The position numbers were made by a program, and so were the translations under genes. Of a stretch of DNA of 22,289 nt, positions 1 through 7,700 are shown piece by piece. Each line of letters begins with the position of its first letter. Position 1 is the first letter of the stretch. Source of the stretch: a virus; IMG/VR virus record IMGVR_UViG_3300009187_000082, positions 1 through 22,289 of that record; one strand, 5' to 3'. The notes below the pieces were generated by a model that was not told the DNA's origin, did not search any database, and saw only the letters and a list, made by a program, of their open reading frames with translations.

Positions 1-832
1 CAATCTTTCCACGAAGAACTGAAGGATTAATCTCTCCACCCTGATCATTTGAAATGATGTGGAACTCTGGTTTTCCTTGAAGATTCTTTGCATGCCAATC
101 CTTAAGCATATCCAATTCTACTTCACCATTGCTTAGTTTTCTGTGAGACCAACGACCTTCTCCCATAATTGTAAACACACGGTTACGAACTTCTGTTTCA
201 CTCATCTCAAGACTGATAACCAATGGGCTACGACCCTGTTTCCAGGCCTGTACAGCGAAGTAGAGAGCCAACCAGGACTTTCCGATACCAGGATATGCCA
301 AGAAGACTCCCAACTGCCCTGGCATGATTCCAGATGGAAGATAGTTGTCAAACCCTGGCAAGCCAGTCTTTATACCTACATGCCCAAGTGCTTGCTGCTT
401 CTTTACATTTTCAAAGTAAGCAATTGCAGACTCTAAGTCTGTAACATCAATATCACGAATTGCCGATGTATTCTTTTTTAATTCTGAAGTCTTTGTAATA
501 AGGTCGTTTAGTGCAACTACTCCCTGATTATTTTGAACATTGCCTGCAGCAGATCTTATAATATCTTTAAGGCTATCATTTAAATACTCACCCTGTAACT
601 CTTCAAGGTGATGCTTTGTTGCACCAATCCCTACTGCTGGCTCAAAATCTCTAAACTTTTCAGTAACTAATTCTACTGGTGGAAGAACAGAATTGTTCTC
701 AAAATATAGTCTAATAAAGTTCCAAATATCTACATGAGTTCTTAGGAGGTTGTCAACATTTGCCTGAAGAAGAACATGTATTTGCTTATCTTTTAAAACA
801 GCCGTAAGTAATTTTGCCTCTGTATTATTCAC
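1..832 (-). CDS. DnaB-type replicative DNA helicase, N-terminal part (runs off the left edge)
   Basis: This is the first 277 residues of a RecA-fold helicase that unwinds DNA at the phage replication fork. Residues 1-140 form a helical N-terminal part. The ATPase core begins near residue 154 (GIKTGLPGFDNYLPSG), has Walker A AYPGIGKSW at 179-187 with K185 and S186 as the nucleotide-binding residues, and continues with LVISLEMSETEVRNRV at 204-219, typical of the DnaB/RecA-like family. The Walker B region and C-terminal half lie outside the window. The start is a GTG at 832, set by a good ribosome binding site (AAGGAG at 840-845, seven bases away) and overlapping the previous gene by eight bases. 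It is the last of three genes in a short replication module. Family assignment is firm; whether it also carries a primase domain cannot be seen, but the N-terminus shows none. Confidence 0.9.
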   Translation of the reverse strand, partial: MNNTEAKLLTAVLKDKQIHVLLQANVDNLLRTHVDIWNFIRLYFENNSVLPPVELVTEKFRDFEPAVGIGATKHHLEELQGEYLNDSLKDIIRSAAGNVQNNQGVVALNDLITKTSELKKNTSAIRDIDVTDLESAIAYFENVKKQQALGHVGIKTGLPGFDNYLPSGIMPGQLGVFLAYPGIGKSWLALYFAVQAWKQGRSPLVISLEMSETEVRNRVFTIMGEGRWSHRKLSNGEVELDMLKDWHAKNLQGKPEFHIISNDQGGEINPSVLRGKI

Positions 833-1133
833 TTAACCACTCCTTAGCCATTTTTCTACGCTCTGCCCTATCGTTTTCGTCTTTTGCTTTATCTTTTTTT
901 GCTTGTAAAATTTTTTCTGCGTTGTATGCAAAGTAGTTCCAGGATGGGCTAACCGCAACCAAGAAATAATACTCAAGTATATCGTAGCATACTGAAACTC
1001 CATAAGATTCAATCAGAGCATCAGAAGCCCACTGCTCAACATTTAAATTGAGAGATGGCTTTGACTCGTACTTTGCAGTATGATACTTGCTGTATCTTGA
1101 AAGCAAAGCCATTCGGTCTTTGCGTTCAGCCAT
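825..1133 (-). CDS. Small protein upstream of the helicase; possible helicase loader
   Basis: A 102-residue protein that I do not recognise with certainty. A compact helical core at residues 30-78 contains EQWASDALIESYG, a C-Y-D-I-L-E-Y-Y-F stretch and PSWNYFAYNAEKIL; the last 25 residues are strongly charged (KKDKAKDENDRAERRK). The start ATG at 1133 forms a TAATG overlap with the preceding gene, and the 3' end overlaps the helicase start by eight bases and carries its ribosome binding site, so the two are translationally coupled. Many phages place a helicase loader directly before a DnaB-type helicase, so a loader or helicase-accessory role is a reasonable inference from position, size and basic tail. 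The sequence alone shows no diagnostic motif such as an AAA+ Walker box, so it would have to be a non-ATPase loader. Confidence 0.7.
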   Translation of the reverse strand: MAERKDRMALLSRYSKYHTAKYESKPSLNLNVEQWASDALIESYGVSVCYDILEYYFLVAVSPSWNYFAYNAEKILQAKKDKAKDENDRAERRKMAKEWLSE

Positions 1134-1339
1134 TATTCGTTAATCTCAGCCTTTGCCTCGTTAATCTTTTCAGTTAACTTGTCCTCTACAAACTTATAAA
1201 CACGATCAAAAGCCTGATCTGGACTTTCTCCATTTCGTCTTGAATCAGTAACGCCAAGATCAAGTCTTAGTGATTGAAAGTTTCCTAGGTTAAGCGTGTA
1301 CCCTAATGTAACAGATACCCTTGTCTCTTCGTTTTCCAT
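1133..1339 (-). CDS. Small conserved-looking protein of unknown function
   Basis: A 68-residue protein starting MENEETRVSV. The first half is beta-strand-like (TRVSVTLGYTLNLGNFQSLRLDLGV) and the second half is a helix (DQAFDRVYKFVEDKLTEKINEAKAEI). I chose the ATG at 1339 because GAAGGG at 1346-1351 sits six bases upstream and the gene then begins just after the helix-turn-helix gene stops. Upstream in-frame ATGs at 1390 (adding MDDLFHYG...) and 1420 are possible; the 1390 start would give a short leader from the promoter at 1411-1439, but it has no clear ribosome binding site. It is the first gene of the replication module, linked to the next by a TAATG overlap. The shape resembles small proteins often seen beside phage replication genes, but I cannot name a function. 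Confidence 0.7.
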   Translation of the reverse strand: MENEETRVSVTLGYTLNLGNFQSLRLDLGVTDSRRNGESPDQAFDRVYKFVEDKLTEKINEAKAEINE

Positions 1340-1352
1340 TTTATACCCTTCG

Positions 1353-1895
1353 TTAAATAGATTCAGACCATAGTGGAATAAATCGTCCATCTTCAGTTCT
1401 CGTATATGTAAGTATACCATCGCCCATTCTTCGTGTCAACTCTTGTTTACTGGGCGTAATATCATTAGTAATTAACTTATCTTTTCTTGGTCTTCCAATA
1501 TGTCTTGTAGCAAGTATATCACGTATCTCTCTTACTTGCGACTCTGAATAATATGATCTTACTTGCCATCCTCTGTCCCCTCCTTTTTGGGAGCCAGTTG
1601 GAAATGGTATTGAACCATTTTTCATAAGTGATGGCATATATTTTTTGTGACGATTGACTAGGTCTGCAGTCTGACCAACAGTGTAGGCTCTTTCTCTTTT
1701 ATTTTTAAAATCACTAATTAAACAACTTTCAATTTGATCTTTTGTGATATTATAAACAGACATTATTCCATTAGACTGATTCAAATGATAAATTCTTACA
1801 AGGCTACCATTAAGAAACCAAACTTTTTTATTTGCTTTTATTACAGGGAGGCTATTGTAGCCTTCGCTCTTAATTGTTCCTTTTTTAGTAGCCAT
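1353..1895 (-). CDS. DNA-binding protein with MerR-like helix-turn-helix and AT-hook-like motif
   Basis: A 180-residue putative regulator. Residues 25-60 look like a small beta domain (WFLNGSLVRIYHLN...MSVYNITKDQ). Residues 71-130 look like a MerR or excisionase-type winged helix: YTVGQTADLVNRHKKYMPSLM followed by a turn, then W110QVRSYYSESQVREIRDIL. Right after it, HIGRPRKDK (132-140) contains the GRP core of an AT-hook, suited to minor-groove contact in AT-rich DNA. The ATG at 1895 follows a purine-rich AGAGGGAAG and overlaps the zinc ribbon gene by 55 bases, which is unusually long for this window, so a later start cannot be excluded. The gene sits between tail and replication genes, and its 3' end contains the replication promoter, so control of that promoter is plausible but not shown. 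Confidence 0.75.
   Translation of the reverse strand: MATKKGTIKSEGYNSLPVIKANKKVWFLNGSLVRIYHLNQSNGIMSVYNITKDQIESCLISDFKNKRERAYTVGQTADLVNRHKKYMPSLMKNGSIPFPTGSQKGGDRGWQVRSYYSESQVREIRDILATRHIGRPRKDKLITNDITPSKQELTRRMGDGILTYTRTEDGRFIPLWSESI
1411..1439 (-). promoter_or_regulatory. Strong sigma-70/sigma-A type promoter for the replication module
   Basis: Reading the minus strand, TTGACA (1434-1439) is followed by exactly 17 bases and then TATACT (1411-1416), with TGG directly before the -10, making it an extended -10 as well. This is close to the bacterial vegetative consensus. It lies inside the 3' end of the helix-turn-helix gene and points to the 68-residue protein, the possible loader and the helicase. 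Transcription should begin near 1404. A TATAC direct repeat with a ten-base period (1401-1416 region) overlaps the -10 and start site and could be an operator; that part is speculation. Confidence 0.75.
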
Positions 1896-2032
1896 CTTCC
1901 CTCTTCATAATTCTGTGCTGGATTAAAAAATTTTCTATTTCCACATATAATACAAAAAGTTTCCATATGGCTATGTTCACTAAATATCCTATCAATGAAC
2001 ATTCGCCCTTTGCATCTATTACATAAAAGCAT
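1841..2032 (-). CDS. Small zinc ribbon protein
   Basis: A 63-residue protein with two CxxC pairs, C4-x-x-C7 and C27-x-x-C30, the usual layout of a four-cysteine zinc ribbon. The rest (RKFFNPAQNYEEGRWLLKKEQLRAKA) is aromatic and basic. The start ATG at 2032 shares a TAATG with the lectin-like gene before it; I see no good ribosome binding site, so it probably depends on coupling. The 3' end overlaps the helix-turn-helix gene by 55 bases. Small zinc ribbons of this type in phages often bind nucleic acid or act as transcription accessory proteins; placed next to a helix-turn-helix gene, a regulatory role is a fair guess. Confidence 0.75.
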   Translation of the reverse strand: MLLCNRCKGRMFIDRIFSEHSHMETFCIICGNRKFFNPAQNYEEGRWLLKKEQLRAKATIASL

Positions 2033-2475
2033 TAATTTGGTATGCCAATAACAATTAGGTTAATACCAATACTAGTGTCTCCACCTGTATTAAATTTTAC
2101 TGTTCCGTCTACTCTTGAGGTTGAGATACTCTTTATTGTTACCGTCACATCTTTTCCAGCATCAGTATTTCCAACGTTGATTGGGGTTGCAGTGACGATG
2201 GGTGCAAACTTAAAGTCAGTATTAAAGTTATAAAAGAATGGTTGAGAAGATCCAGCAGTTTGCGTTTGGCTTGTAGTGACCTGGACGTAGCCTCCTATTA
2301 TTCTGGTTTCAGAAGTTTTGGCGCTTTGTTGTCCATTTTGAACAGTATCAACTGTGACATATTTATAGGTCGACGGAGAAACCTGAACTGCAAGATCATT
2401 GAGTTCTTTAACAATTTGATAAATATATGTTACATCTAGAGGTTGTCCACGCTCTGGTAATGGTAATATAGACAT
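2032..2475 (-). CDS. H-type-lectin-like tail tip or fibre protein
   Basis: A 147-residue protein, likely a receptor-binding or fibre-end structural protein. Residues 1-45 contain a helical part (LDVTYIYQIVKELNDLAVQ) that could mediate oligomerisation. Residues 60-147 are a beta sandwich with the pattern of H-type lectin folds: GGYVQVTTSQTQTAG, then FNTDFKFAPIVTATPINVGN, DVTVTIKSIST and a final INLIVIGIP strand. The family binds sugars in other proteins and is often found in tail fibres. The start has no ribosome binding site: TGGTATAAT ends exactly six bases before the ATG, consistent with a leaderless transcript. It is the last structural gene before the regulatory block. The fold call is by eye and moderate. 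Confidence 0.7.
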   Translation of the reverse strand: MSILPLPERGQPLDVTYIYQIVKELNDLAVQVSPSTYKYVTVDTVQNGQQSAKTSETRIIGGYVQVTTSQTQTAGSSQPFFYNFNTDFKFAPIVTATPINVGNTDAGKDVTVTIKSISTSRVDGTVKFNTGGDTSIGINLIVIGIPN

Positions 2476-2481
2476 AATATA

Positions 2482-2490
2482 ATTATACCA
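2482..2490 (-). promoter_or_regulatory. Extended -10 promoter giving a leaderless transcript of the lectin-like gene
   Basis: The minus strand reads TGG-TATAAT (2490 to 2482), then TATATT, then the ATG at 2475. The -10 hexamer is a perfect consensus with an extended TGn, overlaps the stop codon of the previous gene, and lies six bases before the start codon, so transcription should begin at or next to the A of ATG. No -35 box at 16-18 bases and no ribosome binding site are visible. Confidence 0.6.
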
Positions 2491-2914
2491 GAGACTTCAG
2501 TCCAGAGTTGTAAACTTGCAAAGAACCATTTATTGCTGGATTAATTGATGATATTTGAACCACAACTCTGACAGAGGTTGTGCCATTTTTTAAAAATGAA
2601 TAACTAGAGTTATTACATGTTCCAACATGTATAAAGTTTCCACCATCAAATGAAGCAAAAACATCGTATAGTACTTGCGTTGATGAGCCTGACCCATTTG
2701 ACCAGTTTACAAGTATAGTGTTACCAATAACATTCACGTCCCCTGGTAAAACCAAAACTGGTACAGATTCTACTAAAAATAATTGCGACCATGCTGACTT
2801 TCTGTTTTTATCCTCTGCTACTATTCTAAATCTAACTACATTTGAATTAGATGTTGTTACTTTTCCAAGTAATTCTTTTTTAATAATAACATTTTTTATT
2901 CCAGCATCAGCCAT
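2483..2914 (-). CDS. Fibronectin-III-like tail protein
   Basis: A 143-residue, beta-rich structural protein. Residues 24-50 (NVVRFRIVAEDKNRKSAWSQLFLV) read like the end of one Ig/FN3-type sandwich, and residues 52-125 like a second: VPVLVLPGDVNVIGNTILVNWSN, then YDVFASFDGGNFIHVG, then TSVRVVVQISS. Such domains decorate tail tips and fibres and help surface attachment. The ATG at 2914 forms a TAATG with the stop of the upstream fibre gene; the ribosome binding site is weak (GGATG), so coupling is likely. It lies between the collar-like and lectin-like genes, supporting a role at the tail tip. No enzyme motif is visible. Confidence 0.75.
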   Translation of the reverse strand: MADAGIKNVIIKKELLGKVTTSNSNVVRFRIVAEDKNRKSAWSQLFLVESVPVLVLPGDVNVIGNTILVNWSNGSGSSTQVLYDVFASFDGGNFIHVGTCNNSSYSFLKNGTTSVRVVVQISSINPAINGSLQVYNSGLKSLV

Positions 2915-4272
2915 TATGCCACATCCAAAGAAAACCTAAACTCTATATAGTTGGTTGTATTTGCTGATTTAATAATTGTTTTTGCATCTGTACTTCTAAT
3001 AACTGAATAACCAGTCATTCCGTAAACAGAGTTTGTTGATGTTGTATTTTCAAGTCTAAGCCCATCTAAACAAACATAAAAGTCTGAAGTCGGGGCAGAG
3101 TCTTTTATTACTGAAGAATAAATTCTTACAGTATTTATATCTGACCATGCAAAATTGTCACTCTTGTAAAGTTCTTGTATTTGTTTTGATATTACAAAAT
3201 ATCTGTTTGTTGCAAAGTTAACTCCTGGGTCATTGTAATTTATTTCTGCTTCAAACCTTGCCCAAGATCCAGTTGCAAAAGTTCCAGAAGATGAAAACTC
3301 AACAATGACTCTAACCTTGTCTGGAATTGTTACTGCTGCACCATTTTTATTTATTAGAGAAAATGCAAGCCTTAACTCATCAGTTGGTGAATTTTTGCTT
3401 AGGTCAATAGCAGTATCACTTAACTGAATATAGTTAGAGCCACTCTCTGCAATTAAATGATTAGCACTATTTTTAGATATGTTTGCATTGTTTCCCACAA
3501 TAGCAATAATATTATTTAAGAACCTGCATCTCTCATATCTAAGAACCCTGTTCGAGTTTGTAAAAGTTTTATTGTCTGCATTGGTTTGAAAAACTGGATA
3601 TACCTGATTAATAACATTTGTTTCAACATCATTTATTAAATAACCAGATGATTCAAAAGTTGCTACGACAGGACTAGCACTTTGAAGAGTAAAAGATGTA
3701 GTGGTTGGAACTGACACAATGTTTTTATTTGATAGATTAAAACTGGATGGAAGTATGCCCGATACTGATATCTGTGTTCCAGTTGTCAATCCGTGGGGAG
3801 TATCAGTTGTATAAGTTATGGTAGTCCCTGATGCCACAGCATTTGTTACAGTAACAATCCTGTCATCTAGTGGTTCATATATTGAAATAATTTCAGATGC
3901 TTGAGATCCATACTTCCAATTATCAGTATCTGAAAATGAATAAATGGTTTTACTATCTGAATTTCCTGCTGCTGGGTTGGATGCACCAGAATATATTCCT
4001 ACTTCAGTTATTTCATACCTATCTTGAGTCGGCAGTTCTGCTGTCAATACAACCTTTGACACTCCATCTTCACTAACAAATCCTCGTGAAATAATTGGTA
4101 CACGAAACATTTCAAAACTAAGAGATTTTTTGTTTGAAAAGTCTTGATCAGATAAGTTGTCATCTGTAGACAATGGCTTTACTCCACACCCTATAGCAAT
4201 GTGTGATGCATAGGATGGAGTTTGGCCTACTAAATATTTGGCTAAAATATTTTTACCTGTATTAGTTATCAT
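2914..4272 (-). CDS. Tail fibre or collar-like structural protein
   Basis: A 452-residue protein. Residues 1-130 resemble the N-terminal attachment domain of phage tail-collar and fibre proteins: ITNTGKNILAKYLVG, IAIGCG, a run of beta strands, and LPTQDRYEITEVGIYSG (80-96). Residues about 132-215 hold a small beta domain with TDTPHGLTTGTQISVSGI and TSFTLQSA, of a kind found as an insert in many phage tail proteins. Residues 230-452 form a second beta-rich region with DNKTFTNSNRVLRYERCRF and a sandwich containing VRVIVEFSSSGTF, WARFEAEINYN and FYVCLDGLRLEN, reminiscent of carbohydrate-binding modules. The ATG at 4272 has GAGG six bases upstream. Role: peripheral tail tip or receptor contact, inferred from fold and position. 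Confidence 0.75.
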   Translation of the reverse strand: MITNTGKNILAKYLVGQTPSYASHIAIGCGVKPLSTDDNLSDQDFSNKKSLSFEMFRVPIISRGFVSEDGVSKVVLTAELPTQDRYEITEVGIYSGASNPAAGNSDSKTIYSFSDTDNWKYGSQASEIISIYEPLDDRIVTVTNAVASGTTITYTTDTPHGLTTGTQISVSGILPSSFNLSNKNIVSVPTTTSFTLQSASPVVATFESSGYLINDVETNVINQVYPVFQTNADNKTFTNSNRVLRYERCRFLNNIIAIVGNNANISKNSANHLIAESGSNYIQLSDTAIDLSKNSPTDELRLAFSLINKNGAAVTIPDKVRVIVEFSSSGTFATGSWARFEAEINYNDPGVNFATNRYFVISKQIQELYKSDNFAWSDINTVRIYSSVIKDSAPTSDFYVCLDGLRLENTTSTNSVYGMTGYSVIRSTDAKTIIKSANTTNYIEFRFSLDVA

Positions 4273-4280
4273 TTATTTCC

Positions 4281-4790
4281 TCACTCATATATTGTACCAT
4301 CAAAGATTCCTCCACTTAGTAAGGTTTGAACTTCTGCTTGCATACCATCTTTTATATTAATAAGGTTTATGACTAGATCACCAGTTAATGGGTCTATATA
4401 AATAGACTTACAGTTTGGCACTTTAACTCCAGCCACCAGGTCATACCCTGTACCACATTCTGGCAAGTAGTCAAGAATTGAAATAGAAAGAGACTTAAAG
4501 AATGAGTCAGAGGATTGCAGTCTTAGAATATTGTTTGGATTGTATTGTAAATATAGATCTGTTAAATTTTTAATTGGAGCATAGACAACTTTTTGTCCAT
4601 TAACTAGATCATGTCTTGATATTGTTGCTAGTTCGTGGCCACCAATATCTTCAAATAACAGATCAGTCATTATATCAATTGGCATTAACTCGTCATAATT
4701 TAAAATTAAATCAGGGGTTGCAATTTTAACTGCACTGACATCTAACTGTGTTTGTGGATCTGGAAGGTTTGCTACCGCATCATTTGCCAT
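4281..4790 (-). CDS. Tail tip associated structural protein of unknown fold
   Basis: A 169-residue protein that I cannot assign to a named family. It begins with an acidic, extended N-terminus (NLPDPQTQLDVSAVKIATPD), then MTDLLFEDIGGHELATISRHDLVNGQ (41-66), NLTDLYLQYNPNNILRLQSS (74-93) and a final strand-rich part with IYIDPLTGDLVINLINI. Cysteines at 112 and 127 bracket GTGYDLVAGVKVPN and could pair. The ATG at 4790 makes a TAATG with the stop of the large hub gene, with GAGGT seven bases before it. Its place between hub and fibre genes suggests an adaptor or wedge in the tail tip. No catalytic or membrane motif is visible. Confidence 0.7.
   Translation of the reverse strand: MANDAVANLPDPQTQLDVSAVKIATPDLILNYDELMPIDIMTDLLFEDIGGHELATISRHDLVNGQKVVYAPIKNLTDLYLQYNPNNILRLQSSDSFFKSLSISILDYLPECGTGYDLVAGVKVPNCKSIYIDPLTGDLVINLINIKDGMQAEVQTLLSGGIFDGTIYE
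4291..4299 (-). promoter_or_regulatory. Possible extended -10 promoter before the fibre gene
   Basis: The minus strand reads TGG-TACAAT 19 bases before the ATG at 4272, with one change from the TGG-TATAAT element found at 2482-2490. A start near 4284 would give a leader of about 12 bases that still includes the ribosome binding site GAGG. No -35 match is seen. It lies inside the last codons of the upstream gene. Confidence 0.35.
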
Positions 4791-7700
4791 TACACTACCT
4801 CACTTAAGAATAAGGTCATCTCTGGACCATTAGAACTTCTTGAATAGTCTATGTTATAAACCACAAACCTACTTAGTGGATCGGACACTTGACTCACTGT
4901 ATTTTCTTCATAATCCAAAGTCACTATATCTCCTAGTTGAATTGTTGGAATTGAAAAAATTTTAACACCAACAGATTTTCTTGGTTTTGATATTTTATCA
5001 ATAACCCATTTCATTAAACTTTTTGCATCATCATGCGACTGAATGTATTGTGCGTTTAATGTAAAATCTTTTTTGCCGTATGTCATTCTGCTTAACTTTA
5101 TATCTTCATAATCCTTTTTAAATTTATATGGATTTGATACTGTTTTATCTGTTAAAAATTGTGGATTAGAAAGATCACTATTTTTATTAAAATAATCATC
5201 TACTGTCATTTTGTTATCTGATTGCTGTGTAAATGTAATGCCCTGTATTCTTAAATAGTTTCCAGTTGTTTCATCCAAACTAATGGCAGTGTCTGTTGAG
5301 TTTAAGACTAAAAACTCTGCCCCATATGAACCAGCCCTAAATCCAGAAACAACATAACCTTTTATTTTATTAAATGTTGGAGATATTTTAGCGGTAAGTG
5401 CTGGAAAGGCTTTATCATATTTAAACTTAAATGTTGCAGCCTCTCGCATAATGCTGCCAAATTCTTCAAAATAAATATTGTACTTAGGCATTTCAGAAGA
5501 ACCTATGCCAGCAAGATAGGTATTTTGAATTAATCCACTAAGGGCATACTTTCTAAATGATTCATTTGCATCAATATCAGAATCTCCAAACACAGAATTT
5601 ACAGGTGCACCTAAAGAGAATGAAGTATTTTGAGAATAATTATTGCAAAGCGCATAAACATTTTCAAACATTATTTTTGAAGATCCTCTTGTAAATAATG
5701 CTATGTTTGAATATGCTGGAAGTGGGTCTAAGTCATCTACTGTTTTTATTAATCTGCCGTTTAAATATAAGAAAAAGCGTCTTAAATTTCCAATGTCTTC
5801 GTACTCTACAGCAAGATCGTAAACTGTAGTATTTTCCTCAGCAACCATCCTTGCTTGGCCAGTAAATCTTCCTGCGTCTACAGTAATCTCACCTAAGCCT
5901 TCCCAAAGTTTAACTGGTATAGCCTTTCCATTTTCAGATTTAACTTTATAAAAAAGAACGTTAGAGACTCCCTGTCTTTCTTCTTCTGACAGTTGTCCAA
6001 GTCCCAGTGCTGCTATTTCGAAATAATACCCAACGTTTGTTGTTGGATTTAACATGAATGAAAGCCCTCCAGAACCACCAGATATATTTATATTTTTATC
6101 TGGGCTGCTACCATTAACAACATAGTACGTTGATGCTCCATTAGAGGTTTGGCCCCTATCAAGATTGTTTTCTATTTTACCAACAATTCTCATTCTTGTT
6201 CCAAAGTGTTTATATTTTTTTTCTAGATTTTTATGAACATAAGAAACAAAGTCTCTAGGTTTTTCTGCTGTTGTAAAGTTGGGACCTGTCAAAGAAAGAG
6301 CAGAAGACTGAAGTGTTCCAGACTGTACTTTTGTCAATGTATTGATTTCTCCTATAAAAGATGTTGACATAAAGTTTTTAATAATTCCACTTCTTGATGA
6401 AGTTTTAGCAAGTGCATCTGATGAAATTCCAGAGTTTGTTGTTTTTCCAGAAGATGAGTCAGTTGTTGTTGGCACAGTTAGGTCAGTTTCAAACAAATAT
6501 TTAGAGTCCATATAACATCCCTTAACATTGTCATCAGACTTCCAGTAATCGGATATTCCAGAACTGTGTGCTACAACCTCGGTACCAAACTGACCACGAC
6601 CATGCTTGCTTACATCTCCATTTTGTAAACTTGTGATCCCATCTTTTTCAAAATATTTTGGTTCAGAGTATATTCTTACTAGTCCAGTTGGATAAATTTT
6701 TCCATTAAATGGAAGTTTGGCAAAATAGTTTTGATAATCCTCGACAGAAGTTATCCACACATTTCCTATACCTCCCACATTATATTGCACTGCATCATAT
6801 TTTATAATTTCTCCTTGAGAATAAAAGTATCCATTATATCTTGTAATCCAATATACTGCTTCTCCAAGACTAAAAGTATTGTTTATTAATACATTGTTTT
6901 TAACTATAGGAAGTTCTGAAGATAAATCTGAGTTTAATGGTATTGCACTAAGAACGTATGCCGATTGATTACCAACTTCATTATTTATAGATTTTGTATT
7001 TTCAGTTCCAGAAACTTCCCACAGTAATGCTGGCTTGTACGTATAATATCTTTCTCCATCCACAAGACTTGCTTGCTTTATGGATCCAACAGACCTTTGT
7101 ATATGCCTTACCTGATAATTAATTGTTCCGCCATTGTATACAGATTGGTCTTGAGATGAAACGGTGATTATGTTTGATAATTTTGTAGTGGTTTTTTGAT
7201 TTTGAACTCTTCCTACTGTTTCAAAATCTTTTGTTCCTTTAAGTTCAAATGTGGCGGGTCTTTCTTCTTTTGTTGGAAGTATGTAGTTTTTGCTCATCAT
7301 TACAAAATTATTGTATTCATCAAAGAACATTGCAGTCTGTGTTGATATGGCAAGGCCTTGAAGAATTTCAGCAACATTGCTACCTGGAGAAACAAAAAAA
7401 TATGGGATAATCATTTCTTTTTCTCCAGCAACTCTTTTAAATGTATAGTTTGCAAACCCAATATAGTCAAGCAAAAGTGAGACTGCCGAACTTACTGAAA
7501 CCTCTGTCATCAATATTTCTGGAGCCTCCATAGACTCTAGATACCAAAACATATCTCTTAGGTTCATGGATATTCTTTTATTAATAATATCTGCTTTTGG
7601 GAAAGAGTCTGAATATAATGTTTTCATTGGAACGTAATAATCCCATCCATCAACATCAACTATTACTTCATAAAATTTTATTTGAACATGTCTTGTTATG

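Noticed and set aside
143-436. Plus-strand frame of 97 residues near the left edge
   Set aside because: It lies antisense to the helicase, whose Walker A and surrounding motifs are unmistakable on the minus strand.
2033-2050. TGG-CATACC-N6-ATG before the zinc ribbon gene as a third leaderless promoter
   Set aside because: The hexamer lacks the essential first and last T of a -10 box; a TAATG overlap explains translation.
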